DNA from: Babylonia areolata
Lineage: Eukaryota; Mollusca; Gastropoda; Neogastropoda; Buccinidae
Assembly (NCBI RefSeq): GCF_041734735.1
Contig: NC_134887.1
Coordinates: 29,263,870-29,327,869, forward strand
Length of the DNA: 64,000 bases
Reading direction: 5' to 3'
Shown here one piece after another: positions 1-12,721 of the stretch. The position numbers and the translations under genes are program-made. The notes under the pieces were generated by a model that did no database searches, was not told the DNA's origin, and was given only the letters and a program-made list of their open reading frames with translations. Numbering within the stretch: the first letter of the stretch is position 1; the number at the start of each line of letters is the position of its first letter.

Positions 1-3000
1 TGATCCACTGGAATATCCGGGGATTCCATGCCAACTTCCAGGAACTCCAGCTGCTTTGTCGTGCTTTGAAACCTTCAGTGCTGGCACTGCAGGAGACTCT
101 GCAAAGAGATGGCAAGGTTTTATCTCTCTCTGGTTTTAACTCCGTTTTTAAACCCGCTCAACCGAAGCAAGAGGGGCTGACGGGAGGTGTCGCTCTTTTT
201 ATTCGAAAGTCCCTTTTATACAGTACAGTTCTTTTAAGCACCCCTTTACAGGCGGTGGCAGTCAGAGTCACGCTCGAGAAAACCATCACTGTCTGCTCTC
301 TCTACCTTCCCCCTTCCCTCCGTGTTCTGAGGCAGGACCTCATGAACCTGGTCGACCAGCTCCCACGTCCGTTTTTACTGTTGGGCGACTTCAACGGACA
401 CTCCCCGCTCTGGGGAAGTGAGATGACATCGGCCCGAGGTCTTCTCTTAGAAAACCTTCTCTCTGACATGGACTTGTGCTGTCTTAACGACAAGTCTCCC
501 ACTTACCTGCATCTGTCCTCTGGAAAGCTCTCGTGTTTAGATCTGTCGGTCTGCGATCCATCGTTGGTCCTGGACTACGAGTGGAAAGTGCACGACGATC
601 TGCACGGGAGTGACCACTTTCCTGTCGTCCTCCGCCCCACAGATGGAGAAGGTGACTCTCTGCCTGACCGCCTGTACTACGACAAAGCAGACTGGAGTTT
701 TTTTACCACCAAGATAAGAGCGGAGCTGCAGGAAGAAACAGTATTGAAAAGCAAGGACCCTGCTGACGCTCTGACTCGAATCGTTTTAGATTGCGCCAAA
801 GCAGCAGTCCCATCGTCTACCTCCAAGCCTCAGGTCCCTAGAACGCCCTGGTTCAACGCGGAATGTCGGGAGGCCCGCAAGTCTCGGAAGAGAGCGCAGC
901 GACGCGTCTTTCGGAGACCGGAGTCCGATAGCGTTCGAACCCATCAACAGCTGAGGGCGAAAGCCAGGTATGTTTTTAAAAAGAGCCAGAGGAAGTCTTG
1001 GAGAGATTTCTGCTCTTCCTTAACCTCCAACACACCCAAGAAGAAAGTGTGGAGGGTTTTAAAAAGAATTAAGGGCAAAAACGCATGCCCGACCTTCCAC
1101 CATCTTAAACTTTCAGACGCTCTGGTCACAGAGAAGAAAGCAGTTGCCAATTTGCTTGCCTCCACAATAGAACAGAACTCGAGATCTGCTAACAAATCTG
1201 CTCGCTTTCTTAAAACCAAAAACCTGTCAGAAAAAACACCATGTAACTTCTTTTCCGACAACACAGAGAATTACAACCTTCCTTTCACAATGAACGAACT
1301 TAAATCTGCCCTTCAGACCTGTACGGATTCCTGTCCAGGAATGGACGAAGTCCATTATAAACTCCTAAAGCACCTTCCCCAAACCTGTCTGGACACCCTG
1401 CTTAAAGTTTATAACCACATCTGGGTCACAGGCTTCTTTCCACCCTCCTGGCGGAAAGCCCTCATAATCCCGCTGCCGAAACCGGGAAAAGACCCCTCGA
1501 ACCCCTCCAACTACCGCCCAATTGCACTGACCAGCTGCGTCTGCAAACTGATGGAGAAGATGGTCAACGGTAGACTGATGTGGAAACTAGAGACCGACGG
1601 CCTTCTGGCGAAGGAACAGTGCGGTTTCCGCAAGCATCGCTCTACCGTTGACCATCTGGTTCGTCTGGAAACCACGATAAGAAATGCTTTCGTCAACAAA
1701 CAACATGTGGTGGCCATATTTTTTGACCTGGAGAAAGCTTACGATACCACGTGGAAATTTGGTATTCTTTCCGACTTGCACAAGCTCGGCTTCCGAGGAC
1801 ACCTGCCTCAGTTTATCCACAATTTTTTACAAGACAGACAATTCCAGGTGAGAGTCGGCACCACCCTGTCCGACATTCACGAGCAGGAGCTGGGTGTCCC
1901 GCAGGGGAGCATCCTGTCGCCTGCTCTGTTCAGCATCAAAATTAATGACATCGTTCAATCCGTTCAGAAAGGATCGGACAGCTCGCTGTTCGTGGATGAT
2001 TTTGCTTTATATGCAACCGGCAGCACGTACGCCAGCATCCAGCGACGGCTTCAGCTCTGCGTCAACAAAATCCAGTGTTGGGCAGAGGAGAATGGCTTCA
2101 CATTTTCGTCCTCCAAAACTGAATGCATCCACTTTCATAATTTTCGCCAATTCTATCAGGACCCTGAAATCCGTCTGGGAACATCCACCATCCCGGCGGT
2201 CAAGGAAGCCAGATTTCTAGGGTCGTCTTCGATCAGAAGCTGAATTTTCTCAGTCACATTAAACAGCTGAAAATATCTTGCCTAAAAGCCCTGAACATCA
2301 TCCGAGTTGTGGCACACACGAACTGGGGTGCTGATAAGAGGACTCTCTTGCACCTCTACAGAGCCCTGGTCCGGTCCAAACTGGATTATGGAAGTGTTGT
2401 ATGCGGCTCGGCCAGACCGTCCTACCTGAAACTGTTGGACCCTGTACACCACCAAGGGCTCCGTCTCAGCTTGGGTGCTTTCCGCACCACCCCTGTGCAC
2501 AGCCTGTATGCAGAGGCGGGGGAACCGCCTCTTTCCAACCGCAGACTGAAGCTGACCCTGAACTATTATTTGAAATTGTTTTCGGAACCTACAAACCCTG
2601 CTTACGATGCTGTATTCAACAACCCTTTCGATAAGAAATTTACAGACAACCCAAACTGCATACCTCCTCTCGGACTCCGCATTCAGCCGCACTTGGAAAA
2701 TGCCGATCTGGATGTCGGTGGCATCTCAGATTTCTCTAAGTTCCCTGACAGCCCCCCGTGGACCTTTACAACACCTGAGGTCCGATTCGATCTGGCCTCG
2801 TTACCGTAAGGGACACCACCAGTTCTCAGGCCTACAGAACCTACTTATTTCCGGAACTGTAGACCACAAATTCCCTCAACTTTCAAGGCCTCTTCACTGA
2901 CGGTTCCAGATCAGAGGACGGAGTCCCGCCGGCATCTGCGTTCTGTCCCGCCTTTCTGACCGGCCCTCAACGAACACATCCTGTCTGACAGCTCGGTATA

Positions 3001-3890
3001 CAACGCGGCGGAACTGACTGCACTGGTCCTGGGTTTTTAAAATGGTTCCTCCTCTTCCAAACAGAAAGATTCATGATCCCTTTTCCGACTCCTTATCAGC
3101 CCTGGAGGCGATCGGCCTGCAGGAATAACACTCAACCCAAACTGCATGGGAAAAAATTTATAGAAACATTTACTCATCGCAACGAGAGAAAGGAAACGAG
3201 GTTGTGTTGGCCTGGGTTCCCGGGACATGTTGGCATTCTTGTGAAACGAAAGGGCGGACCTGCTGGCCAGGAACGCTGTAAAGAAAAAAGAATTTCCAGA
3301 ATCCTTGTACCCTATACAGGACATGAAGCGGAAGGTCAATACTTACGTTAAAGATCTTTGGCAAGAGAAATGGAACACCCAGATAGACAACAAGCTCTTC
3401 CAGATCCGTCCGGACCTGGGGGAGACCCTCCCTTCGGGGGTGAAGAACAGAAAGGAGGAATCTGTGCTGTGCAGACTGCGTACGGGGCACACTTTTTTTA
3501 CTCATTCTTACTTGTTGAAGGGGGAGGAGGCCCCTCGATGCGTTCCCTGTGACGAGCCTCTCACCGTGAAACACGTGCTCCTTGACTGTTGGGATCTGCA
3601 TGACGTTAGACGCAGACATTACACGGCGGTTTCTTTGAAGACTTTGTTTCGTGATGTCCCTCCGTGGGCGCTGATGGACTTCTTAAAAGAAGTGAACCTT
3701 TTTAACCAGATTTGAAGGTTTTAAACTATGGAAGTTTTTCTTTAAACTTTGGAGTGGAAAGTTTGAAGTGGTGACTCATTTTAATTGGTTGTTTTTTTTA
3801 GCCTTGTAGTAGTAATTGACGCGGCGATAGCCTTGAGATGGCCTTAGTGGTCGGCGAGGCTCTAAGCACCATAATTTCATTTCTTTCACT
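1..3890 (+). mobile_element. I/Nimb-type LINE, 5'-truncated by the window edge, decayed ORF2 plus 3' UTR
   Basis: Non-LTR retrotransposon ORF2, open from the window edge (frame of position 3) to about 2222. An APE-type endonuclease comes first (HWNIRG, LQET, GDFNGHSPLWGS, GSDHFPV at about 9-640). The reverse transcriptase follows (SNYRPIALTS, GFRKHRSTVDHL, FFDLEKAYDTTW, GVPQGSILSP and the FVDD box at about 1995). A missing G near 2222 shifts the frame; the thumb region continues in another frame to 2809. An RNase H start (FTDGS, near 2895) and its remains follow in shifted frames. The last open piece (3305-3715) holds a C-terminal CxxC...HxxxxC motif (CVPCDEPLTVKHVLLDC). The 3' UTR runs to about 3890 and recurs at 9085-9160. 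RNase H plus a zinc-knuckle C-terminus suggests the I/Nimb group. It is a dead copy with at least three frame breaks. Confidence 0.88.
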
Positions 3891-4029
3891 CGATGTTGAA
3901 TCCTTTCACTTCTTCATCACTAGGCTTCTCAACAGTATCAACGAGTCTTTTCTTAGCCTGTACAAACTGGTTGCCACGAAACTTGCCGCTTCTTAGACCT
4001 ACCTTTGGTATTTTTCTATCATAAGGCAT
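3886..4029 (-). pseudogene. Short basic ORF, possible N-terminus of a DNA-transposon protein cut by the LINE
   Basis: A 47-codon ORF starts at 4029 with MPYDRKIPKVG and contains a basic stretch, SGKFRGNQF. It ends just where the LINE 3' end begins, so the frame was probably longer before the LINE inserted. The N-terminus resembles, from memory only, basic starts of Mutator-like transposon proteins in invertebrates. The following DNA to about 4440 is AT-rich and could be the transposon's 5' flank. Identity is uncertain. Confidence 0.3.
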
Positions 4030-4650
4030 GATGACAACAAAACAATAGAAAAATCCACAACAAAATAGCCAAAATAATCACTCGAAGTCAACTAGCTTAC
4101 ACGAAGACTGCCCATACCGCGTGTTTACAAAGGGAGGTAACGCGTACTAACCGGTGCTGTGCAGGGGAGCGGTCATTGTTCGCTTTGAATGGTGGTTATG
4201 AAGGAGAATAGTTGGGGGGTTTTTATTTTCGCCATTTTCAGTCAAAATCTTGATTTTTTTTTATTAGACACCCTACCTAATTGATGGCCATAGCTCCGCA
4301 AACCGATGGACGGAATTAAAAAATTCAAACAGTGTGATAAACTACAATGAATTTACTTTACAATCTAGACTCTATTATCTTAGCTAAACCCAAAAAAAGT
4401 GATTTTTGACCAAAAATCTGACCGATAATGCCACCTTAATAAAGGGTCGTGTTCATGCACATGTGCCCACTCAACTCCATTTGTTGGTTGGTTGACATCG
4501 CCCACTGTAAATTATTCACAAAATAATCGAAGTGTTGGCTGTTTGATATTGTTGGTTGTATATCAAATACAGTGAATCTGATTGCTGGTTGGTTACACAG
4601 AACTTCCGAAATCTATTTCCCATCCATGGAAACTTCCACTGTACTGTCAG
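4030..4650. other. Non-coding, AT-rich DNA, no gene seen
   Basis: No coding signal or recognised repeat. The stretch between the short ORF and the piggyBac shard could be transposon flank, but no terminal repeats were found with certainty. Confidence 0.5.
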
Positions 4651-4652
4651 TG

Positions 4653-4742
4653 GTCTTAAATGATTTTGTCTGAAATAAAACAGTTTGTATGTATCATACG
4701 GATCATGCACATTTTGGGTTCCAGGGACCCTGACAAGGGGCA
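4653..4742 (-). mobile_element. piggyBac transposase shard
   Basis: About 88 bp nearly identical to 8548-8636, the part of the piggyBac relic encoding VPGTQNVHDPYDTYKLF. It is a second, very short copy of the same element; nothing else of the transposase is seen around it. Confidence 0.65.
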
Positions 4743-5268
4743 CACATTTCAAACACCTTTGCCTCTGTGTGAGCACTTGAGGCAAACAGTTCAGCATTCC
4801 ACAGAGAGGGGAGACTGAACATGTGTGGGCCCGCGCACACATGTGAACTGATAACGCAGAGGTAAGCTAGGAGTAGGGAGAGGGAAGGATGCAGCTGTGG
4901 GCCTGCTTGGTATGTACATGTTCCGTACATAGTTCCAAAAAGTTATGTAACGCAGGGAATCTGTTGATAAGGCGAAAAGTGTATCTCCCAGTTGCCATGC
5001 CATTGAAATCAATTCTGAGGAGAGACAAGGGCAGATATCCCAAGGACGTGACTTTTCTGAGGAGTTTCTTCAGTCGTCAGCTTTGGCAGGATGGGACCGA
5101 CAATTCGAGCTCCTGGATCTTTCTCCATATGTATTGGCAGAAGTGAAAATAACATCCAGAAATTCTGGCGCCGGGAAGCTCTGTTTCAACGGCGGTGTGC
5201 AGCGCTTGTTCAGAATCGCAAATGACAGGTTGAGGTTGCCAGTTTGTGATGACATAGTCTTCTGATGG

Positions 5269-5418
5269 GTGGTTTTCACAAATTGAAACACTTGCCGATA
5301 GTGTCCTGTGGGCTGATGGTGGTTTTCACAAATTGAAACACTTGCCGATAGTGTCCTGTGGGCTGATGGTGGTTTTCACAAATTGAAACACTTGCCGATA
5401 GTGTCCTGTGGTTCAATT
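5269..5418. repeat. 50-bp minisatellite, about 3 copies
   Basis: The unit starting GGTTTTCACAAATTGAAACA repeats at 5271, 5321 and 5371 with an exact 50-bp period and almost no divergence, so the expansion is recent. It lies inside an unrecognised 213-codon minus-strand ORF (5276-5917) that has no family signature and is probably not a gene. Confidence 0.9.
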
Positions 5419-6039
5419 CTCTATTGACACATGCACCAATGGAACAGCGTGACCATGTATTTCTCCAAACATTTCCAAAACTTGTTGGAATGGCTGGGGG
5501 CACACTCAGAACGTTGAATCCACATACGTGACTCGACATTGCCCCAGCCGTATCAATCGTTGTCTGTGGCAAAAGAGAAATACCCCAGTCATCATCAAGA
5601 TGCTGCAAGAATCGGTCTTGCAGCCATGTCTCCGCCCAGGGTCTATTTATTTGTAACTCCGCCATTGCTTCTGGATTGGTGGCATGTTGGCACGTCTGGT
5701 CCTCTGGATGAAGGGACCGCACGGAGACCAACATGGGCAGCATGGGGTCTGTCTCCCCCTCCCTGTGCGTGTCGATGTGCCCTGGCAATCTGGGCATCGT
5801 ACAGTCTTGACAGCCGTGTCGGATCCTGTACAGCCTCAGCTTGTAAATTTTGCGAAACTGAATCAGGTCATTCAATTTAGTATCATCAGGGTGAGTATGT
5901 TGGTTGACCTCCACCACCTGAATGACTGCAAAATACTTAGATAATCAAACAAATGACAGAGATACAAGAAATCTGTTTGCATGTGGATTGTGGAAAAGAA
6001 AATTTGGCATTGAATTAAATAAAGATATCTGGCTAATCC

Positions 6040-6480
6040 CTCATATGCAACAAAAGAAATAAGACTGCGTGAACTGCAATGGAAGATCCTCCACAACATA
6101 CACCCAACAAATATTATGCTGCATAAAATGAATGACTGATGACAATAAATGCACGACTTGCAAAGATGTGATAGATTTTATTGAACACTTCTTTTTTGAA
6201 TGCCCAAATGTCAATAATTTTGGAAAGCAGTTGAACGTTATGTAAGCAGTAACATTGAAGAGAGAAAAAAAAGTACAGTTGACAGTAAACAACTCATGTT
6301 TGGTTTTCAAAACAAATTAAAAACTACATGGTAAATACTATAAACAGAATAACACTTATTGGAAAGATGTGGATAAGTATTGCCAAGAAAACTAAAACGT
6401 CTCCAATCTTTGTAATTTTTTGAACAGCAAGTCTCACATCGAAAAAATACAGTTCGTATAGGTACAGAATAAACATAATG
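6040..6480 (+). mobile_element. Old LINE ORF2 C-terminal relic
   Basis: Read with frameshifts, the plus strand gives LRELQWKILHNIHPTN, then CTTCKDVIDFIEHFFFECP with a following tryptophan, then TLIGKMWIS. This is the layout of the C-terminal cysteine-containing segment of L1/Tx1-like LINEs (CxxC...EHxFFEC...FW...GK). It is heavily decayed with no intact frame; the 5' part is absent. Confidence 0.5.
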
Positions 6481-6984
6481 CTTGACAACATTGACAATGC
6501 TCTGCATATACATGGCACATATCTAAATGTATATGAAAACTACAATGATGTTGACTAAGGTCATAAAAGCAATAATTATGCATCTAATTTATATCATTCC
6601 TCTTCAGCTCCTCTTCCTCCTCTGAGTACCTATTATTATTATTCTTATTATTATCATATTATTATTGCTGTTTTGATTATTATTATTATTATCATCATCA
6701 TCATCACCATTATCTTTTGAGAAAGAATTGGATAAAACTGTCACATACAAGGCACACTAAATGCATAAAGAAACCCAGACATATGTATGCACATGCGGAA
6801 TATTAAAGTACGCAACAATGTCCATCATTAGAAAACCCACACACAAAAGAAGCATGAATTCCTATCTCCTTTTTTCTTTATCAAACATTGTGTTCTTTTC
6901 TGTTTGAATATTTCGCTTTGCTACCATCAGTATTACTATCATTGTTAGTATTATTTTATTCTTTTTTTTTTTTTTTTTCTTGTG

Positions 6985-7019
<35 letters not shown>

Positions 7020-7870
7020 CTTTTGTCAATGAAGGAAGCCACGTGCAGAGCACAAAGAAAAAAGTATTTTAAACAAAAGAAAAAAGGGAACCCCCACCCC
7101 AAAAAAAAGAAAAGAAACAGTGGTAACAATAATAACAAATAACTACATATGAATCCGGGAGAGAACACAAGTTTTCCTTACCTGTGGAAATTAGTCAAAA
7201 GGACCAGTGTGTATTGTTTTAATTGATCCACACAATGTACGTCTTGAAGCAAGGCGCATCACAAGCAAAATGGCAAAACAATTTTGAGTGAGTTCTGTTC
7301 ACACGTGTCTCTTTGTGAAGGCCAAGGTATTCATGTTAGGGTTGTGTGTCTCAAAGTGGTAACTCTCTCTTTTCACGTACTCATGTTGAGCTGTTGTCAG
7401 ATGATGTGTCCACCTCCATGTCTTCTTTGTTTTGCAGATTTTTTTTTTTTTTTTTTTTTTTTGTTAAACCTTATATTGCTTGTTCAGAATCTATAAATAC
7501 GGCTCACTTTGTTGAAAAAAAAAAAGCTGCACAGTTTTTAAAAAATGAATGAAGGCTAAAAAAAAAAACACAAAAAAAAAACACATCAGTAATACACTGA
7601 TTTAGCAATTTTTTTTTTTAAAGAATGTGAAGACATCCGTCATATTTTATTATGTCCATATTGTCTCAAGAAATGTTTATTTATTTACTTATTTATTTAT
7701 GTTGTAGTAGTCTTCAGTTTAACGTCTTCCACTTTAAGTGATATTAGAATTTATTTATGTATTTATTTATGTATTTCTTAATAAATTTATTTATGTATTT
7801 ATTAAGATGTTTTACTATAACACATATTCTTGAAGCTCTATGCATTTTACAGTATCATGTCATTGCCAAC
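6481..7870. other. Low-complexity AT-rich stretch
   Basis: Contains ATT/TCA trinucleotide runs (about 6625-6710), long poly-T tracts (6961-7020, 7440-7463) and TTTA-rich DNA (7675-7800). No gene or structured repeat family was seen; ORFs here are homopolymer artefacts. Confidence 0.7.
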
Positions 7871-7989
7871 ATTGCATGATTCCATGACACTTTCATTTCT
7901 CTTTTCCGGTCCATTTGCAGGTAACCCTGTATAACGACCACAACAGAAAGATGATGATGAATGAATGTAAGATTTGTGGAATGGATGAG

Positions 7990-8830
7990 TGAGAGATGTG
8001 GAATTAAAAAATTGTTGTTCCTTCCAAGATTCACCTGTCTGTCCTGGCCGAGGGGCCAGCCAAGGTATGGAATTCCCAAGAGAGGGAAATTATTGGCTGA
8101 GTCAGCAACCCAGAACACCTTTATGCCATAGCAATCAGGCTTGCTGGGTAGGTATTGGGTGAAATTGCACCTGCCTCTAAAGGCACAAGCTGCTCATCCA
8201 CAGTTAGAAGGGGCCCAGCAATGTAATAGGTACTAAGGTTTTTGTTGAATTCGTCACAAACGTCTCTGAAAGGGGCAAATGAATCTTTTGCTCTTCTGTT
8301 TGATCTTGTGGATTTGTCATCAAATCTCAGACAACACATGAGGATTTTGAATCTGTCCCTACTCATGGCTGCTCTTGCAAGACTGACCCCATATTCCTGA
8401 TCCCAAATTTCGCTTGTGGAAAGCATGTTCTGCTTTTTGACCCCCCAAAAAAGCAACATGCCAATCAAGGCCTCAATCTCAACATCGTCACAATCTTGCC
8501 ATTTTTCCTGGTACTGATTTTGTCCATACAAATTTGTAAAACGGACAATGTCTTTAATGATTTTGTCTGAAATAAACAGTTTGTATGTATCATACGGATC
8601 ATGCACATTTTGGGTTCCAGGGACCTGACTAGGGGGACGCTTGAACATGTTCTTAGACGGCGTCTTTCTTTTTCGGGTCACTGGAACTTTGCTCCATCTT
8701 GTTCCGTCCTTTGCTGTATATGTGTTGGAATCTGGTGGCACTTCTTGCTCCTCACCTGACTGAGAAAAGACTTCTTCATCTTTTTCGAAATCTGGTTCAT
8801 CATCACTAGGGGACGTAATTTGAATTTGAC
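7990..8830 (-). mobile_element. piggyBac-type transposase relic (N-terminal half)
   Basis: Minus-strand pieces of a DDE_Tnp_1_7 (piggyBac) transposase. From 8741 downward it encodes a basic N-terminus, YDTYKLFISDKIIKDIV, IGMLLFWGVKKQNML, MSRDRFKILMCCLRF and the first catalytic Asp in LLTVDEQLVP. A one-base deletion just after that box shifts the frame; the other frame continues with RGRCNFTQYLPSKPD, and at 8118 and below GIKVFWVADSANN and GQDRQVNLGR. Homology fades near 7990, and the second and third catalytic Asp regions are missing. An acidic N-terminal leader can be read up to about 8830. No terminal repeats were found. It is a dead DNA transposon and a possible source family for the TTAA-flanked MITEs elsewhere in the window. 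Confidence 0.82.
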
Positions 8831-9084
8831 GTCACCAGCTGAATACCACTGAGGCTCTGGGGCACCTGTATCTTTGCGGGCAAAAGATATTGTATACGCT
8901 CGAGAAGACTTGGTGAACTGACGAGGAATGCAGAGTTATAATATCAGGGAACTTACTCCTGGTGCGATATGCAGCCAGTAAGGATTTTGTTGTTAAGAAG
9001 GAAGGTACTTCCTCTTGACCCATGCCCTGAAATGGCCCCATTATGGTCGGCTGGGCTATGGTATAAGCACCGTGATTTGAGGTG

Positions 9085-9160
9085 CAGCAGTTGCCAGCGT
9101 GGTGATAGCCTTGAGATGGTCTTAGTGATTGGTGAGGCTCTAAGCACCATGATTTGATTT
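9085..9160 (+). mobile_element. LINE 3' UTR tail copy
   Basis: Matches the 3' end of the LINE at 3815-3889 (GGTGATAGCCTTGAGATGG ... GAGGCTCTAAGCACCAT). This is a severely 5'-truncated insertion of the same family. Confidence 0.7.
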
Positions 9161-10254
9161 GTCAAAGGGGACTGGTGGGTTGAAAAGGGGGGAGAGTATT
9201 CTGTGATCCTGGATCCTCCATGTTGTAACCAGCATTCCTGGACCTAAAAGCAAAAAATCACTTCTCTTTCTCTCTTATTTTATTTAGCAGATTAAAATGT
9301 GCACAATAAATAACACACACACATTGTGTGAAAAATGCATAGATCATGGACACATGATTATACTTGGTGCAACATCAGTACACATACAACTGCTCAGCTG
9401 GTCCAAATTCTCAAAGCATAAATTCTCAAAGCAATCACTTGCTGGTCTACATAATATGATTTGAAGAGTCATATACCAGGTAATAGTTTGCACTGATTCT
9501 AGTGATTTAGAGTAAGGATGCAGTTTTGTGAACTGTTTATCAAAAAATGTAGTCCACATATGTGCAGTCATTATAGAATCATATAAGCATGACTGTGCCA
9601 TCTCCCATGTTGCTGATACCAGAGTAATCCCTTCTTTTGGTTCAATAGCATTTTGGTATTCAGCCATGGAATCCTGAAATAGCCCTCTTGTAGTTTGCTG
9701 TGCAACATTTTATTTTAGCTAGTGCCCTGACCCCCCACCCCCTCCCTCGACACCTATGTTCGCTGTCACTCGGAGAGTATGTTTCCTCTTAGTTAATGGC
9801 TAGTATCAGAACCTCCACTGTTCTGTTCCTTGTTTTTTCTCCAGAACAAGTTGACAAGATGTGGTGTAATATTACTCCATTTTGATGAAGAAAATTTGTT
9901 TGCATGAATGACAATATGTTTTTTGTGAGAGAGTTGGGAGAGAGAGCATGTTGTTTTTCATCATTTGTTTTGTGTGCTGTTGATTGTTGTTCATTTGCAG
10001 TGAACTGAAGTGTGTTTGAAAATTTTTAACATTTTTTTCAATGATCATTGTTCTGAACTTTGGTGAATTTATGTATGCATTTTGTTGTTGTTTGCCCATA
10101 TTCATGTTTTGATGTGTACCCAGTAGAAATTTTAAGAAATTCTTTGCTGATCAATAAAGTAATGAAAACTGCAGTCTGTGTGTTGCAGATGTGCCTGTCT
10201 GTGTGCTGCATGTTTGTGTCCTCTTCAGTCTGGGAGCCCAACTGAGCTGTCCAT
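9161..10254. other. Non-coding stretch, no gene recognised
   Basis: No exon-like segment or repeat family was recognised. A plus-strand AATAAA lies at about 10155 in T-rich DNA, but nothing coding is linked to it. Confidence 0.5.
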
Positions 10255-11080
10255 GTTCCTGTACAATCCTGTCAGTGCAGGCACACAGAATGCTCGTTGG
10301 ATCTCTCTCTTACACACACACACACATTTCATCAGTGCAGGCATTCATAGCAGACATTCAAGTTGAATTAAATCCTTTGTAAACATCAGCCACCTTGGTG
10401 GAGTTCTTGTTAGCATCGCTGGCTGACAGCTGGTAGGACACGTATTTGATTCCAAACTGAGGTGGGTTTTTTCGGCCCACAGCCAACTCCTATCCAGAAT
10501 TGCCTCAGGTGTGGTGGACTTAATAGGAACTGTAAGACTGGGACCACACAGTCAAGTATCATATGTGTGACTATTTTGTTTACTTACCCCATCATGTAGG
10601 CAGCCATACTCCGTTTTTTGTGAGGCGTGCTGCTGGGTGTGTTTCCAATAACCACCTAATGCCAACATGGATTACAGAATCTTTAACGTGTGTATTTGAC
10701 CTTCTGTGTGTGTATACACACACAAAGGGGATTCAGGCACTAGCAGGTCTGTACATATGTTGACTTGGGAGATTGGAAAAATCTCCACCCTTTACCCACC
10801 AGGCACTGTTACCAAGATTCGAACTTAGGACCTTCAGATCGAAAGTCCAACGCTTTAACCACTCAGCTATTGTGCCTGTCAGTGGAGGCCTGTAGAGTTC
10901 ACTTTGGAATTGAATTAAATCTGTGTATACACGTTACAAGTATACACATTCTCTCTCTTTGTCTTACACACACACATGCACACACACATCCTATCAGTGC
11001 AGGCACATAGGGCGCACATTGAATTTGATCTTCTGTAAACTGCACGCACACATAAACACCAAACCACACAGACAAGATTT
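10255..11080. repeat. Related ~50-bp segments flanking a SINE
   Basis: Segments starting CAGTGCAGGC or CAGTGGAGGC recur near 10270, 10332, 10880 and 10995. Two continue into TTGAATTAAATC and one into TTGAATTTGATC. They look like an old degenerate tandem array split by SINE copy A1. Confidence 0.45.
10560..10880 (-). mobile_element. SINE family A, copy A1 (old)
   Basis: Inverted copy of the tRNA-headed SINE with many substitutions. The box-B-like GATTCGAACTTAGG region and the tRNA-like head end at 10880; the GAA tail is missing. Confidence 0.75.
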
Positions 11081-12470
11081 CAGTTCAGTAGTTGTTATTC
11101 TTTTCTTTTCTTTCTTTCTTTTAAAGTTCTAATATTGTAGAGGAAGCATTTGAGAGGGAAGTGGTCAAGTTAAGATGGCCAATGATACTGATCACTTCCA
11201 AAACACACCAATAAAAGGACGCCACCTCAGAATAACAGTTTGAGTGCTAACACTGTCTGGGTCAATCAGTACCTGTCCAAAAGCCCAGTGACCAGTCCCT
11301 CCCTTCACAGCTTGCATCATTCCATTGATTTCAGTGTTTTTATTCCTGCGACTTGATTTCAGTTCTAAATCCCTTTTGGTTGGGACACCATCCCGTTGCT
11401 TTACACTGTACAAAGTATATCAAAGAACTGCATAATCTGTGAAACTGAATGTGTCTTTGCTACCTGGGCTAGTTTCCTGAATACCACACATATACATTAT
11501 TCTATTGCCTCCAAACGTACATCATCAAGCTGACATACATATATATATATATATGTGTGTAAATATACTGTGTAACTGTTGCATGACTGACGACCACAAT
11601 GAAATTTGTTACCGAGGCAAGTATTCCTTCACCCCCAACACTGTAAGTGTAACTGGACCTTTTGGGTGTTTTTTTTTTAATTTTGTTTTTACTATTACTT
11701 TCTTTATAATACACATTCAGATAAATCTGGACAATAGAAATACTGTGCCTGTTTTTTGGGGTTTTTTTTTTTTTTTTTAATTCTAAAAACAGTGAATCCT
11801 GGCTGAGAAGTTGAGGCACTTTCTGCAGTATTGTCTCCTGAAACAACGAACACATGTAGATTCAAATTTCAAGTGTCTTAGCATACAGATTATTCCATGA
11901 GCTGAAAGGACTGATTTAAAAAAAAAAAAAAAAAATCTGAAAAGTTTACAGCCAGTGTCCAAGAACTGCTTTTAAACACACTGCTTGTCTTGATAAATGG
12001 AAACAAAGTAAAGTAGTGGGAGGAAAAAAAATTGCCCTGATAGAAATCCAGAAAGTGAAAATACTCCCCATCTGTTTGATACATGCTCTGCATGGTCAAG
12101 ATGCCTGACCAACACATATATAGCTCAAACAAGTTGGTCAGGCCTTTAAAGCCTAAGTCAAACAGTGTTTCTTTGTATCGCAGGTGAGTGCGTTAATTCC
12201 TGGCAAGAGACGTCAAATAATTGAGAAATACTAACAACAACACACACAAAAAAGAGATTAAAAAAAAAAAAAAAAGAGGTAAAAAAAATCACCTGTATAT
12301 AATGTAAAGAATTTGATTTATATATATATAATATAAATGACATGCCATTTTGAAGTTAGGGTTTGTTGTAGTTTTCAATTCGGGGTCTCTATATTACTGA
12401 AACAGAACAATAGTTTTTAACTTTGGGTCTCTGTTAAGTGTTATTGAAACAAAACGGTTTTAAGTTTGGG
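11081..12470. other. Intergenic low-complexity DNA
   Basis: Poly-T/A tracts (11667, 11763, 11919, 12259), a TATATA/TGTG run (11538-11562) and AT-rich DNA. An isolated 73-codon minus ORF (11192-11413) has no recognisable family. Confidence 0.5.
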
Positions 12471-12570
12471 TTTCAGTATTTCTCAGTTCAATTACTCAAG
12501 GCGTCACAGCATTTGGTTGGACAAATCCATTACACGCTTCGCCACATCTGCTAAGCAGATGCCTGACCAG

Positions 12571-12721
12571 GGCCAGGTTTCATGAGGGAATCTTTGCAGT
12601 GCTAAGTTTGCTCAGAATTAAAAATGTTCTTTAGTATACAGAGTTGACACTGGAGTTCTGAACATTCTTAACGATAAGCAAACTTAGCGCTGGTAAGTTC
12701 CTTCATGTAACTCACTCCTGG
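12571..12721. mobile_element. Palindromic MITE-like element D1
   Basis: The left arm CCAGGTTTCATGAGGGAAT ... CTAAGTTTGCT ... ATGTTC (12573-12631) is the imperfect reverse complement of 12659-12721. This gives a hairpin of about 60-bp arms with only a short loop. No coding capacity. Confidence 0.65.

Noticed and set aside
5276-5917. 213-codon minus-strand ORF
   Set aside because: No family motif; its end runs through a 50-bp tandem repeat. Probably chance or decayed transposon DNA.
9344-9667. 107-codon minus ORF
   Set aside because: No recognisable motif or homologue; surrounded by repeat DNA.
11192-11413. 73-codon minus ORF (TGHWAFGQVL...)
   Set aside because: Looks protein-like, but there is no family match I can name and no splice partners fitting it.
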